Shown here: positions 1 to 14,077 of the stretch, one piece after another
Layout of the letters: every line of letters begins with the position of its first letter
Position numbering within the stretch: position 1 is the stretch's first letter
Source: Gibbula magus
Taxonomy: Eukaryota; Mollusca; Gastropoda; Trochida; Trochidae
Direction of reading: 5' to 3'
DNA: 64,000 nt
NCBI GenBank assembly: GCA_936450465.1
Contig: OW388292.1
Coordinates: forward strand, 9,877,756 to 9,941,755
Program-made: the position numbers and the translations under genes
The notes under the pieces: model-generated
Told to the model about the DNA's origin: nothing
The model's input: the letters and a program-made list of their open reading frames with translations, nothing else
Databases searched by the model: none

Positions 1-3000
1 TCAGGTGGGTTTTCATATGTCTGTGATTATTTCTTTCTCCTTAAATTTACAGTATCAGTTATAGTACTAAAATGAGTGTGAAATCTTTTTCTTTAGTTAT
101 GGATAATTGAGGAAAATTTGTATTGTCTTTTTGTTGATAACTCAATGTTTGAACATACAGAAAGGGTATTAAGTTTCTGATGACCACAATTTTCTTAACT
201 AAAAAATCTTTACATAGCAATCATATTCAATGTTATCTTCTAAAGTCAATTAAAAACTTCATTTCAGAATTATCCACAAAGTTATTTTAACTGCACATGT
301 ATTCCTGACATATCTATGTGAATGACTGCTGTGGTCATTTATCAAGTATAATGAAGTGGTTAGGATAACATTATCTGTCTGGAGCTCTCTAATGAGGAGG
401 AAGATATTTAGTGGTGCCAACAGGACGTATATCTGCAACTCATTTCCTCCTGTTACAGCTGTGTCATGTGTTCTTGTCAATCCCTCTCTTATATACTGAT
501 GACTTCAGGATTAAATAAAGATAGACTGAGTAACAATACTCTGGAAGAATAATATAGATGGACGGACAATTTCAGTCAAGTAATACTTGAATTCCTTGGT
601 AAGTAACACATTTGTATTCTGGGGAATGAGACAGTAAGATGTTCTCTGGTGTTGTCTATTGAAAATGTACTGCTGCTGAGAGTACCAAAGCTACTTAGTA
701 GTTTCAACTATTCCTTTATAAGTATTACTGTTGCAGCTATCTATTTACTCAAGTGGAGCCACAGCTTCTATTTGGAGACTAATTGATATATTACAGATTT
801 AATTATTTCTAAACGATCCCATTCTTTATTACAAATATCATACTTCCCCTGTTGATATGAGGCTGACAACTATGTGAAACGAGTGTATATTGGAGCAACC
901 ATGTTATGTTTTGAAACTGTCTACCATAGGAAGCATGTACACAGACACACTGACCTGTGATGTGGAGAGGGGCTGGCAGTGAGAAGTGGGAGAACTGTGA
1001 AAGACACATTAGTTTATGAGGGGGAGCCAGAGTGATGGATGGCTCTATGTTTTTACCATATAACTGTCGGCAATGATGAATAGTGAAACAGAAGCTTGTA
1101 CACAGTGTCAGGACAATATATAAGGGGAAATACTTTACCTGTGGTTACCCACACTCATCCTCCAGCCTCTCTGCTTCTTGTGTGTGGAGGACTAGGAAGA
1201 TCTGAACCCTGAAATTTACCTCTCTGTCAAGTGTTTTCCAAATCAGATTGGTCACTTGCCAATCAAAGATTATTCTCAATAAAATATGCAAATAATCAAA
1301 TCTTGAAATTTATCGGTCATTTGACCTAGCTAACAGAATATCTGTCGGTCATTTTGTAAAGGAATCGGACTAAGGCAAATGATCGAAGCCAATCTGAAGT
1401 CCTGAATGATGATTCCTGTAAATGCCCATCAAAGACGTGATTGTCTCCATCTATTCCATTTTGTTTGTATGAAGACTATTATTCATAATTTAAAGAGACT
1501 CTTCTTCTATTGAATACAAAAATATTATCAAAAATGACTGTTTAAAGTTTTATTCTGAAGTATATGAAGTATATACAAGTGATCTCATTTTGTAAAAGAA
1601 CACGACAAAAAAACAAAAATATCAATTTTAGAAATTATTGTTTTCAATTTGAGCCCATTCAAATCTGTCTGTAAAATCTGCAGTGATTATTGATTCTAGA
1701 TATCCTTGTACTCTATAGACTAACTGAGTCAAGCGAATATCTTTGTAAAATCAAATTATCAGCCTTAAGTTACTCCGAAGACGATTTTCCTTTTACCGCA
1801 GACTGAATGCATATGTGATTGCTATAGATTTCCCTCTTCTCTACGGAGGCCTGTTCAGTCATGAATGCTAGAATCAAGATTTATTTTATTTCCTTGTATC
1901 AATGACTTATGATGAAGGCAGGGCGCTATACCCCATCCATAACAATTTAACCATCGTCACGTAATCGATAAACATGAATACCAAGCAGAAACGGTCCCGT
2001 AGGGCGAGTAGGGGATATAGATAGATAGAGTTGAGGAAAGGGCTCTGGTTCTTGAGTGCGTCCTCAATTATACACCAATCTTTGTTTGTCTGACTGACAG
2101 TATTTCACTGCAGACTAACTGAAATAAATGCTGGTAATTGATTAATCGGAGTATTTAGAGACTTGGGGACTTCCTTGTTGAAGTAATGAACGCACTGATA
2201 AGGGGAAATTCACCATAAAATCACTTCAGCCACAGCACGGAGAGATGATACACAATCCTCACAGAAGGGGAAACTGCAGCTGTCCATGCAAGGGAGAATA
2301 GGATTTTCATGTCGAATAATTTAATATTTTAAGAATTTGATATTTTAACTTGTCATGTTAGTTATATGTATTCATTTTTTAAATTACAAATTGTTTAGTT
2401 ATTTAGATCTTTTGGGTTTAAAAAAATTATTGTCTCAATTAGAGAGAAGTAATTCATCTGATGTCACTATTATAGAGCCTTCCTCTTTATCTGTGGGGAC
2501 AAATCTGAAAGGATTTATCTTTGTTACCTTTAATGAAATGTTAAACCAAAAATCTAACCAGGTGATGGATGAAGAATGACATTTCTCTTTATAAATAATC
2601 TGATGTTGTTGTATTTGGTATTTTCTACACCAAACAAAGATTCTATGACAATTCTGCTAATTGTTACATATCTTCCAACATATACTTTAATCTCCTTATA
2701 GCCATCAGTTCAATTTTAGCGAGTCTCTGTTGACCAATCCAGTAAAGTTCTATCTTAACATCCACTTAACATCCATTTAAGTCAGTCGTGAAAACAATCA
2801 GCTATTGTAAGCGAAGCCCATCATTGCAAGTTGCTAGTTGATGTCTGGAATATGCCTGTTTCACTGTGGTTATGATCCGTGAGTTCACTGAGCCGTGTAG
2901 ACGTGCTGTATATCCTAGAGACTTCAGACTTGTTGTCCTCTTCCTCCAGATTACTGCCAAATATTGCAGTGTTTATACTTCTAGGACCTGTGTTGTTTGA

Positions 3001-3378
3001 TTTACGACTGCAAATGTCGTCATTGGTTGTGTGTTGTTGCCGGATTACTGCCAAATATTGCAGGTTTATAGTTGCTAGAACCATTTCTGTTTGAGTTATT
3101 GCTTCATTTGTCATTCAAGGTTGTTGTTTTCTGTATTCTGATGGGAAAAGCTTCTCTGAAGAATCAGTTGACATTCTGTTGATTGCATGACGTTAAAACA
3201 CAAATTTCTTCAAGCTCACTGGACCTGTGCTGTTTGATTTACTGTTCGTTTTGAGCTGTAATTTTAATACCTAGTTCTTTTGCAATTTTGTTTTTGGCTT
3301 GAAATGCTTTTCTGCAGAATGAGCAGGCTTTTGGACAGTTGACATGTTTCACTGTTGTTTCTCATTCAATGACGTCCA

Positions 3379-3460
3379 TCACGAGGAGGAGGAGGAGTAG
3401 GAGGAGGAGGAGGAAGAGGGGGAGGAAGTGGGGGAGGATTAGGAGGAGGAAGAAGACGAG
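3379..3460. repeat. GGA-rich purine tract
   Basis: About 80 bases made almost only of G and A, with repeated GAG/GGA triplets on the plus strand. It is an imperfect microsatellite with no coding value. A smaller tract of the same kind lies near 6227-6253. Confidence 0.8.
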
Positions 3461-5934
3461 TTGTAAACTGTTTAGACAGGTTCTTTATTGAATAAAAGTG
3501 AAACAGCCAATATTAGTTTATAAGAACTGAAGTGTGAAATGAAATGAGCTTAAGAGATGTTTATTACTTGCTGTTGTGAGTGTGTCTCCAGTTGAAGGTT
3601 TAAACACTATCAGATGTACATGTTGATAGATAAATAGTGTCACTGTTGTTTATTGTGCACATTTCAGATCTTTTCTTGTAAATAAGACTGGCATTAATAT
3701 CTATTAGAAATTCCTCTTTGATGAAAAAAGATTTTTGAGAAGAAAGTTCAGTTGGAAGGAAAAAAGTCTGATGTATTTGTTTGGACATGTCATTCATTAC
3801 GACCTGTCTCCTTTATCCAACATTCAATATCACTGCTTTAGAAGCAAGTGTTTTTTGCTGGAGATTATACAGCTGGCAGTGGTCTAGGATAAATGACATC
3901 TATCCAATACTGAATATTGCCTTTATGTTTTTTGATCAAAGCATATCTTTGATTTGGTGTTCATAAGGATATAAGGGACATATAGCAATGTCACTGTTTA
4001 TACAACAAAAGTTAATTTAAGCCAATCAGGATACTAGAATGATTGTACCAAAATATAACCGTAATGTAATGAATGGTATGTGGGAAGAGAATGGCCATTG
4101 ACACCCCACAAGTATAAATGTGTTGATTTTTGTGCAATGTCTCCTTTGGATATGCAGTGAGTCACTGTTATCATTACTGGATAAGATATCATCACTAGAG
4201 ATGTTATCACAATGTTACATACATTCCTACCTAGACACCTGTTTGTTAACACTACGCCTGCTGCCTCCGACACAGTGTGCATACCTATATACCCTACCCT
4301 TATCACCTAGCAGTCCTGGGGTTAACACTCCAGGTGCAGTATACATGGTATTACACACATCCATCATCGACTAGCCGCAACAAAGGTGGGAGATATTTTC
4401 GTTTCGTTCAATACAGTTTCATCGTGTTTTCTTTTGCTTAATGCTTCCTTGTTCAAAGGCAAAACAATTTTTTTTCATGTGTTTTATCATAAATCAATTC
4501 TTTTTATCATAGACTTACTTTTATTTGGATCTAGAGGTGATCTTGACAGGTGAAGAAATATAGATATCTATCGGCAAACAATCCTTCAAGTTCTCTGTGT
4601 TAAGATTTCAGTAAACTTTTTGTGGTACTTCTTATAGGGATAAGAAAGTCTGTGTTTCCTTAACCTCTTTCAGAAGAATGTTGATACTACTAATTACTTT
4701 GTCTTGAAACCATTTAAAAAAATAAAATGATGTCCCAAAAATATCTCCATGTTTATCTAAGGATAAATCAGTGCAGATAAACTGGACAGATCTGTTTTAT
4801 CACAACTTCTTAGTGCTCTAATAGGTCAAAGATTCAAATAGATTTCTTTTCCTCAGTGGAATTTTCAAATCTGCAATCTGTTGCCTTAAAAAAAAAATCT
4901 TTTGATTTTCACCTTTTCAGATATCTCAGAGAAGTTTTCTAATTCTGAGTGTGGATTCAGAGAATTATTATCTTTGATATCTAATGATACAAGATGTTTC
5001 TGTACATTTTTGTGACAATTTTTAATTACATTGATTTAGAGTGACAGGATCACTGAATCCAACTTAAATACCAACACCTAAAAGTAAAATTGTTTCTAAA
5101 ATTCTTTATTTCAAATGTGGCTCTTAGAGCTAATTCTGAGTCAATTTAAATGAATAAAAAAACTAAAATGATAATTACAAACTTAAGTTTTCTAGTTCTT
5201 GCTAAGCCTACTAATTACAGACATGTTTTAATAAAAGTGTATATTGATTCATTGTGCAGTTAGGAGGTTACTGGACATAGATATCGTTCACAAACATCAC
5301 TTGTTGTCTTGTCATTGTTGTATTGATACCAGATCTGAAATGTTTATCAAAGTGAAATTAAGACATGATTCACTGTGAAATGATGAAGTTGTGAGCTCAT
5401 GCAGACATCCGCTCTTCCTCATCGGTCTCTTTGTCTTGTAATGATGAGATGGTTGTATGTGCAGCTATAACTGATTCAACATGATGGAGATGTGAGGTTG
5501 GGACAGTGACTGGTCAGAGGAATTACTGGACACAAGATGGACATTAGTTAATCATTGGATAGTGCCTGTCTGCTTTACCCTGGTGCCTCTCTATTAGTGA
5601 TGGTGCTGTAAACTTGGAATGGTAATGACTGTATTACCGTTGAATTAGCACTGTCTGTACACAGTAGCTTGGCTTTGGCTTGGTTTGCCCTGCAGTCTGT
5701 TTCATTATTTCTGTTTCATTTAACTTGTATCAAGGACTGAATCTTGAGAAGCTTGTCTTTATTAAAATTCAGGAAATCCAAATATTTGGTAACAAGAAAT
5801 ATTTTTTTGATCTATGGCGATAAATGACATTTTATGACCATCTTTGCTATGAAATGATGTTAATTATTCAAATTCGAATATAAATCTACAATTAACAGTT
5901 TTCTAATGAGGTATTTTGTTTTCATAAAGTCCTG

Positions 5935-6156
5935 TCATGAAATTCCCATCAAAGATGAAGAATGGTAATGTTTATGGTTTATGACTGGGTTTAGTATTAA
6001 AGATGATTAATGCATGAAATAGCCTATAACACCGCTCTGCTACAAGGCAGCCTGAAAAGTCCTGAAAGACTGATCATGAAATTCCCATCATTGATGAGGA
6101 ATGCTGATGTTTATGGCTTATATTAGTATTAAGATGATTAATGCATGGAGCAGCCC
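5935..6156. repeat. Direct duplication of about 85 bp
   Basis: The segment 5935-6024 recurs at 6074-6156. Both copies open with a TCATGAAATTCCCATCA block and close with a GATGATTAATGCATG block. They differ by several substitutions and short gaps, so this is an old local duplication. No open frame crosses both copies. Confidence 0.75.
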
Positions 6157-9071
6157 CCAAGGATCCCAGTAGGTAGCAAGTGCTGATAAGAGCATGGTGG
6201 AGGCAGTGGTTAATCAGCAGGGAGTAGGAGTGAGGAGGAGGAGGAGGAGGAGTAAGGGTTCATCACACCCTTCCTTCCTTCCCTCCTCTCTCTGTGAGTC
6301 ACAAGAAGAGATTGACATGATGCTTCAGATTTATTATCAGTGACCTTCTCGCTGCTGAGTGTCGAGGAATGCACACACAGAATGCACATGGTACTGCACA
6401 AGGGGAGCATGTGGCTGAGAGCTAGATATGAATCAGACCAACAGTTGAAGCTGCTGCTGCCTCCTCCGTCCTCCTCCGTCCTATCTCACAACCATCAGAA
6501 CCATCAGTACCATCTTCCCTCTTCTTTGCATTTTTGCTCTTTCAACGGTTCAAGTTTTCCTCTCCTGGTTTGAAGAATCACAGATGTGGCATCTTTTGCT
6601 GTAATTTGACAAGAATGAAACTTGAAGAAGGCTGAAATAACAATTAGTTGTCATGTTTAAAATTAATGAACGCTCTGGTGTCAGATTACATGACAGTTTC
6701 TTTGGGTTCTTTTGAAAAAGTGTTTCTGTAACCCATTATGCAACATATTATCTGTAAAACCAATATCTGATTGTGCAACACTTTAGTGACCAATTCTGTG
6801 TGTGATATTAACTGATTTCTTGAAGATGTCCCATTGATTTCGTAATAAAATGTTTTTCTTAAATGCCATATTGACATCCGAAATACTAATTGAATCAAAT
6901 TGATTTTAAAAAGGTTAAGATTGAGAGTTAAGCCACGTCAGTGACTGAGAGAAACGTTCAGCTACAACTTATTGACCTTGTCAGAGTTTCTGATGAAAAT
7001 TAATGAAAATCGGAAACCCAATACCCATTTTCAACTCACAAGCACGGAGGAGGAAATGTCTCTCCATCTGCAGTAAAACTGAGTGCAATAATTGAGAAAG
7101 TTAATCCGGAGCTGGTGGACATATCGCTAGCTGCTTGGATGCAGGTTAGTTTCATGCCTTATTCTACCTCTTGGCTAAGTCAGAACTGACCGGAGCAACT
7201 AGAAGATTGGGAACGTGCAGGCTTGTTCTCTGCCTGATAAGTATCAGATCTTGAGATTATTCACTTTCCAAGATGCGACAAACTCAGGCTGTTGTCACGT
7301 ATGTTTTGGTCCGGAAGTTGTTGCCTAATTTACCAGAGTTAATTCGCTCAGAAGCAGGGCAGCCAGCAAGGGGGAGGCAATAGGTCGGGGCCAGGACTTG
7401 TAATTGGATCAGCACTATCTTCACACAAGCAAATTTTCAAAAGAGATCTCACAGCATGCTGAAAATTGGCATTTGATAATGGCATGATGTTCACGGGTTA
7501 GGTCGGAACTCTTTGCAGCACTTGCTTCAGCATCCCTGCAGGGAGCACATGGTTATTGTTACCTGCCTACGTGAGATAAACATTAAAGATCTCGTGTAAC
7601 AGTTTCTGTCTGTCTCTCTCCTTATGATTGCCCTGCCATTTAGTAATAGTTGGGTAAAAAGTGTCTGGTACTACAACAACAATGTGTGCAGGGTTGTGAT
7701 AAGGAAACAGATAATTTGTGATTTGAGGTAATGGTAGATTTGAAAAAAAATAAGGACATTTTCGTTGTGAAAAATATTTGGAAACATTTTATGTGATGTT
7801 TTTTCTTCACTTCAGCATTTTGAAACATCCTAATTGTTTGCATCTATATTATATGATGATTCTCTTCTGTATATCATTTGTCATAGCATCAGATTAAATC
7901 TTCTAAAAATCTTTCGTTTACATTTTAATCTCCAAATATAATTATTATCTCGTTCCAACACACCACCAAAGAAATCTGATTATCATTTTTGTTAAAGTAT
8001 GTCTTTAAAGATAAGAGCTAAGAAAGAGTATTAATTTTTGTAGTAAATGAAGCATGCTAGCTCTGTAAACAGAGAGTGCCCCGTCACCAGCTGCAGGTAT
8101 TTCTGTATGTACCGTTATCTTGGCATACAGTTCTGTACGTCCTGTGCTGATGAACAAGACGAAACTGCCAACAACATTTCCCTTGTTTGTTTTATCTTTC
8201 TTTGATAAGTTCTCTAAAGCTTGTTATACATGCAATAGATTAAGAATGTCAAGTGGTAGAGCATCTGATATATTGCCATGTTTTTCCTAGCTATTTAACT
8301 CATCATAAAAACAATTTGTTGCCTGTAGAGAGAAAGATGTTGTGCTTGGCCAATGAGTAAACATGGTTTGAGTTTCTCCAAGTATAGAATCATCAGGATT
8401 AGAATTGTCAGGGCATCAAGAGTCAAGTTGTAGAGTTCGTGATGTAGACAATCCTAGCGCTCCATTGGTCCAATTTGGTGGCAAGTATCTCCCTGTTGGC
8501 GGTGAATACGTGAAATACACACCAGCTGGCAGTGAAAGCTTGTGTGTCAGTGATAACAAAGTTGTAGATTTCACTGATATTGACATACCTCGGCTATGGA
8601 TTATGTCGCTGATTACATTGTCTTGTATTTCCAGCAGTGTGTATATTTCCTACTGTATATCCAGGCTGTATATCCCCTGCTATCTGGTTCCAGGCTTTAT
8701 CCATGATTCATCTGCAAGGTGTTTTCTTTCTAACTCTACTGTGGCCTCCTTCCATATTTACTTTGAAACAAACATAGTTAGCTTCAGTATTCAGGTGTTG
8801 CCAAGAAAAATGAGAATTTATTTTTGAATCTTTTCATGCGGATATTGTCTGTCATCAGTCCGTTCAACAATAATCAGCATACTTAAACCATTTCCTTTTT
8901 TAGAAATTTGTATGGTTATTAACCCATTGCCACCTGAAACATATTATGTATATATAATGCGTAAACTAATTTTGAATACGAACAAGGTGTCAATTTAGTT
9001 TAAAAAGATGTTTCAAAGAATCAATGTATCATGAAATTTTTGTGTTCTGATTAAAGCTGTCTTTTACACCA

Positions 9072-9094
9072 TTAAGATAAGATAAGATAAGATA
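9072..9094. repeat. Short (GATAA)n tract
   Basis: Four tandem GATAA units. Similar GATAAGATAAG stretches occur near 41490, 43935 and 44070, often beside repeat-derived sequence. This suggests transposon tails rather than independent microsatellites. Confidence 0.6.
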
Positions 9095-10190
9095 ATTCTT
9101 TAATGTCCATTGGAAATTTGTTGTACACTGTTTTCATGCAAAACAAAAATACATAAAATATGTGAAGGTTATATTGTAAATCAAAATGTTTTATCAGTCC
9201 CGCATGTTTTGTGTCTTAAATAAAATACAACATGTATTGTCACTGTTTAGTAATAATGCGTGAACATTCAGGCCATGTGGTGTACTGTTATTCCACTGCA
9301 TAATCCTATCAGTATTTACCTCATTAAGTATTCATGAGGTGACACACCTAGGCTGCTAATATGAATCTTCTTGTATGAATCCAATAATGAAATGTGCCGT
9401 GTCCAGACCTGGCTAATACACCTGTCACAGTCTCAACCTGTTTGCACAGTCAACACTTTGTCTTTTATAAACTCAAACATTCTTCTGAATTAATGATCAT
9501 TGTGTCTCCCTTGAACTCGACCATATTTCTATAACTCTGCATTAATTGTCAATTTATTTCAAGTCAACGCATAGACACCTTTTACAGTGTTTAATGTTTG
9601 AACCAAAACTGCATGAAATAATGTGCTGGTAAAGGTATCACCTCGGAACTGTAGTGCCTATTATCATATAGGATTTCACAAGATTACAGGTAATAGTGCT
9701 AGGCCTCCTCCCGTGCAGGTAATCCTCGACGCGTGGGCTAGGATATCGTGGAGGAGAGCTTAATGTTCCGGCTCTATAGCTGTAGTGGGAGAAACAGGAA
9801 CACACAATGAGATACAACAAGCTGTAATCGGGAGTTATCCTGTTTATGCTACACTTTGTGCAAACTCATGCCTCTTCTTCTTTGATGTATTTTGCCCTTA
9901 CAGTGAGTTTTGGTTTTATATTATGTTTGATTTTGTTAAAATTTGTAATCTTCTTGATTTCTCTCATTAGTTTTGTTGTGGATTAATTATTAATACAAAC
10001 TTGTGAAAATGTTTTGCAGACCCATTGCATTTTACATGTTAAACCAAATTTTCAATTTGTAAGTTTTGATGTCTAAATTCTCAGTGGATTTAAATTGAAA
10101 TACTTAATAGTTGTTGCTTATCTTCTTGACATACATCCTGTTATTCTTTGTACTTTAGAGTGTCTGAGTGTAGATACAGAAACCGTTCTT

Positions 10191-10218
10191 GATGTTCTTG
10201 ATGTTCTTGATGTTCTTG
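10191..10218. repeat. Short 9-bp tandem repeat
   Basis: Three consecutive copies of GATGTTCTT, with a partial unit before them. Confidence 0.7.
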
Positions 10219-10323
10219 GTGCTACAAATATGGTTTAACAATGAAATACTGTATACAGGTAACTGATAAGGCTTTGCCTCAATGTTTACAGATCAAATCC
10301 CCGACTATTAGCAGCAAGTCGTG

Positions 10324-10408
10324 TACTGGTAGGGTACTGGTAGGGTACTGGTAGGGTACTGGCAGGGTACTGGCAGAGTACTGGTAGGGTACTGGTAGAG
10401 TACTGGTA
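10324..10408. repeat. 11-bp minisatellite, about 8 copies
   Basis: Eight near-identical units of the form TACTGGTAGGG start at 10324, 10335, 10346, 10357, 10368, 10379, 10390 and 10401. The only changes are T/C and G/A substitutions within units. It is non-coding. Confidence 0.9.
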
Positions 10409-12399
10409 ACTCATCTTAGCAGGAGCATCATCATAAAGGTTGCTGGGTTCTAAATGATCTCCCAGTGGGTGCACTTTTATCCAGATTAATGTTAAACCCT
10501 CTAATAGTCTTTACTGGATGGAGATTACATAGAGTACATTTATATTCAATTTAATGTTAAACCTTTTAATAGTGCATACTGGATGGAGGTTTCAGGAAAT
10601 ATAAACCTGATGCCATCAGGGATTCTCTGTCTGACAACATTAGTTCGTGCTGATGCCTTTAGAGGGCTGCTACAGGGATGTCCACTAAGTCCTTTGTCAT
10701 TAGATATGCATCCTTTTATACAGTATTGTCAGCCTATGGCTTGTCATGTCCTATCTAGTTTATTATCTCTTTCCAGTCCTTTGTTTTTAGATATTATGCA
10801 TTATTCTGTTTGATCGCTATTCTTTATAATAATACATTGAGTGGTTATCAGTTATTTCCATTCAGAGACTATCATATTGGGTTCAATCGTTGGCATTAAG
10901 CTTTCTTTTCTGTCATACTTTTTCCCCTATTGAATAAAAGTGCAATCTATGAGAAACGATTTAGGAGAGTATTGAAACACATTCCTATTGTTTTGACTTG
11001 CTTTCATCTGAATACTGTTTTAAAAAATTATTAGTATTAATATTCATTAAGATATAGAAAGTGATCATTCAAAAACTTTTACTTAAATATTCATTTCAAT
11101 GTCAAGTTGCCAGTATGACTGGGCTGTTTTTTGGGTTTTTGGGTTTTTGGATATTTAACATTATAGTCCCTTGTGTGAATCTGTGCTGCAGATTTATATA
11201 TTACAATCTGTTGTATATGGTTATAATTTAATGTCGCTAAAGATAGACGCACAAATGAAATTGATTATCACCTTAAGATTCTTATCTACAAAACCACTTT
11301 TGGGTGGTTCCAATGCATCCATAAATCTAGTTCCTCAGAGATTACATGTACTTTAATCTAATGGAGAAAATGCATCTGTTGAGGCAGTGTCTGTTATCGT
11401 CTGTCTCAATTTTCACTATGATATTATGTCACGGAACAGATGTATTGATTCATAAATCATTCACTTGATGTGTAATCTATACATTTGATAAGGGTATCCA
11501 TGATTATTGTCAGGGGTATTCAAGTTAACTGTTGGACTGGACTCGATATCAGGGGACAGGGCGACTGTATCTGCATTCAATGGCTTCGCCATTTTATGAC
11601 TTCATGCTTAATTAATCGTACGTCCATGTGACAGATGGTCCCTTTTATATTGCATGAAATTTGCATCCCTTTATCTGAAACTATTTTAAAATTAGACCTC
11701 TTGTTTTCTATTCACTAATTGTGAATAATCGATACACAAGCATTTTTGAATTCATAGTAAAATACGCAGGTATAAACGGAATAATCTTTGTATTAAACAT
11801 TGTTTATTATAAACCATTCTTCTAAATTCATTACCTCACATTAATTTGTTAAAATAGTGCAAAACATTAATAAACTTAGTGTTGACTCTTCACTGAAGTG
11901 TCTTTCATAATTGTCAGCTTAATAAAACATGAAACTGAAGACTTTGTAATCGATAATTAATCATTAATAATCAATTCTTAAACAGAGCTGAACATCCATT
12001 AATCAATCCAACAATTAAATTTGGTTATCAATTCAGTATTTTAGCATTTTACTATTGCTATAAAAATGTTAGAGACTTTTCAGGGTTTCATGTGTTATTT
12101 TGTGTAATTGTCAAATCTGTAATAAAGATGACATCAGACAAAACAGGTCTGGGTAAATTGAATAGAAATTGATCCGACTTTGACGGGACGGTCCTAATAC
12201 ACGCAACCTCTTTGTCCGGATGTGAATCATAATTTGCAAGTGTTTGCAGTATTTGTTGGAGCTACTCATCTCAGGACAATATATGTTGGATTACCTCAGA
12301 GCCGATGACTCCAGGGACTGGCAAACAAGGCAATCAATGTGGATTGGAAGGGAGGACTCCCTGCCCTTATTTGTGTATCTTCAATCAAGCAGTTCTGTT

Positions 12400-12655
12400 A
12401 AAATCCCTCCTTCCTCTCCCCCTCTCCCTCCCTATTTCTTCCCCCTCGGTCTCTCATGTCACAGTGCTGTCTTGATAAAACTGCTCTTCCAACCCCCCCT
12501 CCCCCGCTTGAATTGAATGAAGACCTGTCTTAACTCCCCTTCCCTGCACCCTCTCCCTGCATGTTTGTTTCCCTGCCCCTCACCCTCCCACCCCCCACCC
12601 TCTCCCTGCACATTTCATCCCCCCTCAACCCCCTGCCCATTCGTACCCCCTGTGT
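12400..12655. repeat. Pyrimidine-rich, C-heavy tract
   Basis: About 250 bases dominated by C and T runs (CCCTCCC, CTCCCTGCA and similar). The CTCCCTGCA phrase recurs. The open frames that cross it are low-complexity proline/serine strings and are not genes. Confidence 0.75.
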
Positions 12656-13289
12656 GCGCAGCAGGCACCTCCAGCTCACGACAACTCACAACATTGGTCC
12701 AGGGTAAATAATGTTTCCTCAGCTATAGTGTGAAATGGCTGTTGTCATGAATGGGTGCTTATTTGCAAACTTGTGACACGAGACGCAAAAAAGTAATGTA
12801 ATTTGGTTGTTAGTCTTTGCTTTGTCGATGTCACGATTAGGAGTGATTGGTTTAGTCGACAGTCAATATATTGCTGGCAACAGAGCGGTGAGTTCTCTCA
12901 CCTGAGGTGAACCAACTACGAGTTGAATCTAATCACTCTGGTGTTCGGTGCAGACAGACGGACGGACTGACAGACACCAGCTACCTGACTGAGTGACTAC
13001 ATCAAGCGTCCTTTATTCCTACAAGGTAGCCTTTATTCAACCACTTCATGTTTGCAGTTTTTTTTTTATGGCAGGAAATGTTCTTTGTGTCATGAGTTTT
13101 TAAAAACCTTTGATAAAGGGTTTTGCTGTCTTTTTGTTTAATTTGAATGACAAAAGCATCTTGTGATTATTTTTGTGAAATGTTTCATTTATAGTGATTG
13201 AAACATTGTATTTTTGTCCTATCCTTGTCATCTTAAAATGATGGTTCATACAAAAATTTAATGTTATTCATTTAACAAATATTTTAGTT

Positions 13290-13361
13290 TTCATTCATTC
13301 ATTCATTCATTCATTCATTCATTCATTCATTCATTCATTCATTCATTCATTCATTCATTCA
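13290..13361. repeat. (TTCA)18 microsatellite
   Basis: Seventy-two bases of uninterrupted TTCA tetranucleotide repeat, 18 units. The lack of interruptions suggests it is recent and length-variable. Confidence 0.97.
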
Positions 13362-13953
13362 TGTAAACATCTGCCAGGATTTAAAAACATCAAACAATGA
13401 CAAAGCCCCTAATGGACGAGTGATGACTCCATTGATAATCTCATTGTGTGTGGAGAGGTGTGGAGCTGGACAAGTCCAGATGCATGCTTTACTTGTAATC
13501 ACTAGCCTTAACAGTGATGAGACTTAATAGTATTGACAGTTGCTCTCAGATCAGTATCTATGTATGGTGTACTGTAAGGTCTTAATATGAGGCCGGCGTG
13601 TGACATGATGAAAGTGACAGGTTAGTCAGCTGATTTATCGACAGCGGAGAGAACAAAGATATGAACTGCTTTGGTCACTCAACCAGAAAGACAGGGGATG
13701 GTTTATGGAAATTGGTTTACTTTGTGGCAATGGGTTTACCTGACTTTGCTTCTCTCTGACATCATTTGTGGGGTGAGCTTATCAAGATCTTATCAATTGT
13801 TATGCTTGCGTGTCAAGCTTTATTAATTTTGGTATGAATTAGATTTTTTATCAGATTCAATATTTTCCTTTCTGCGTGTTTTTAGGCTATAAATTTTGAT
13901 ATATGAATGAGATCTTTGTGAGGCATTTAGAAGTTGGTTAGATGAAAGAGGAA

Positions 13954-14077
13954 CAAACATTTCCAACTTCTTTATAGTAAGAGAGTGACAATTCACAGTA
14001 GATACTAACACCATTATCAAACAAATGATGAATAAAAGATAACGGTGCACTCTTGCAATAAAGAAGTTGTAAATCCA
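13954..14077. mobile_element. Imperfect hairpin (foldback) element, degraded
   Basis: The left arm carries CAACTTCTTTATAGTAAGAG and the right arm is its imperfect inverse around 14045-14075. A GGCATTTAGAAGTTGG phrase just upstream (13922) is also found beside the hairpin element at 48.4 kb and near 28948. This places it in one family of short foldback elements in this genome. It has no coding capacity. Confidence 0.5.

Noticed and set aside
8405..8827. 140-codon plus-strand open frame
   Set aside because: No domain recognised, no splice sites in register, composition like surrounding DNA. Probably chance.
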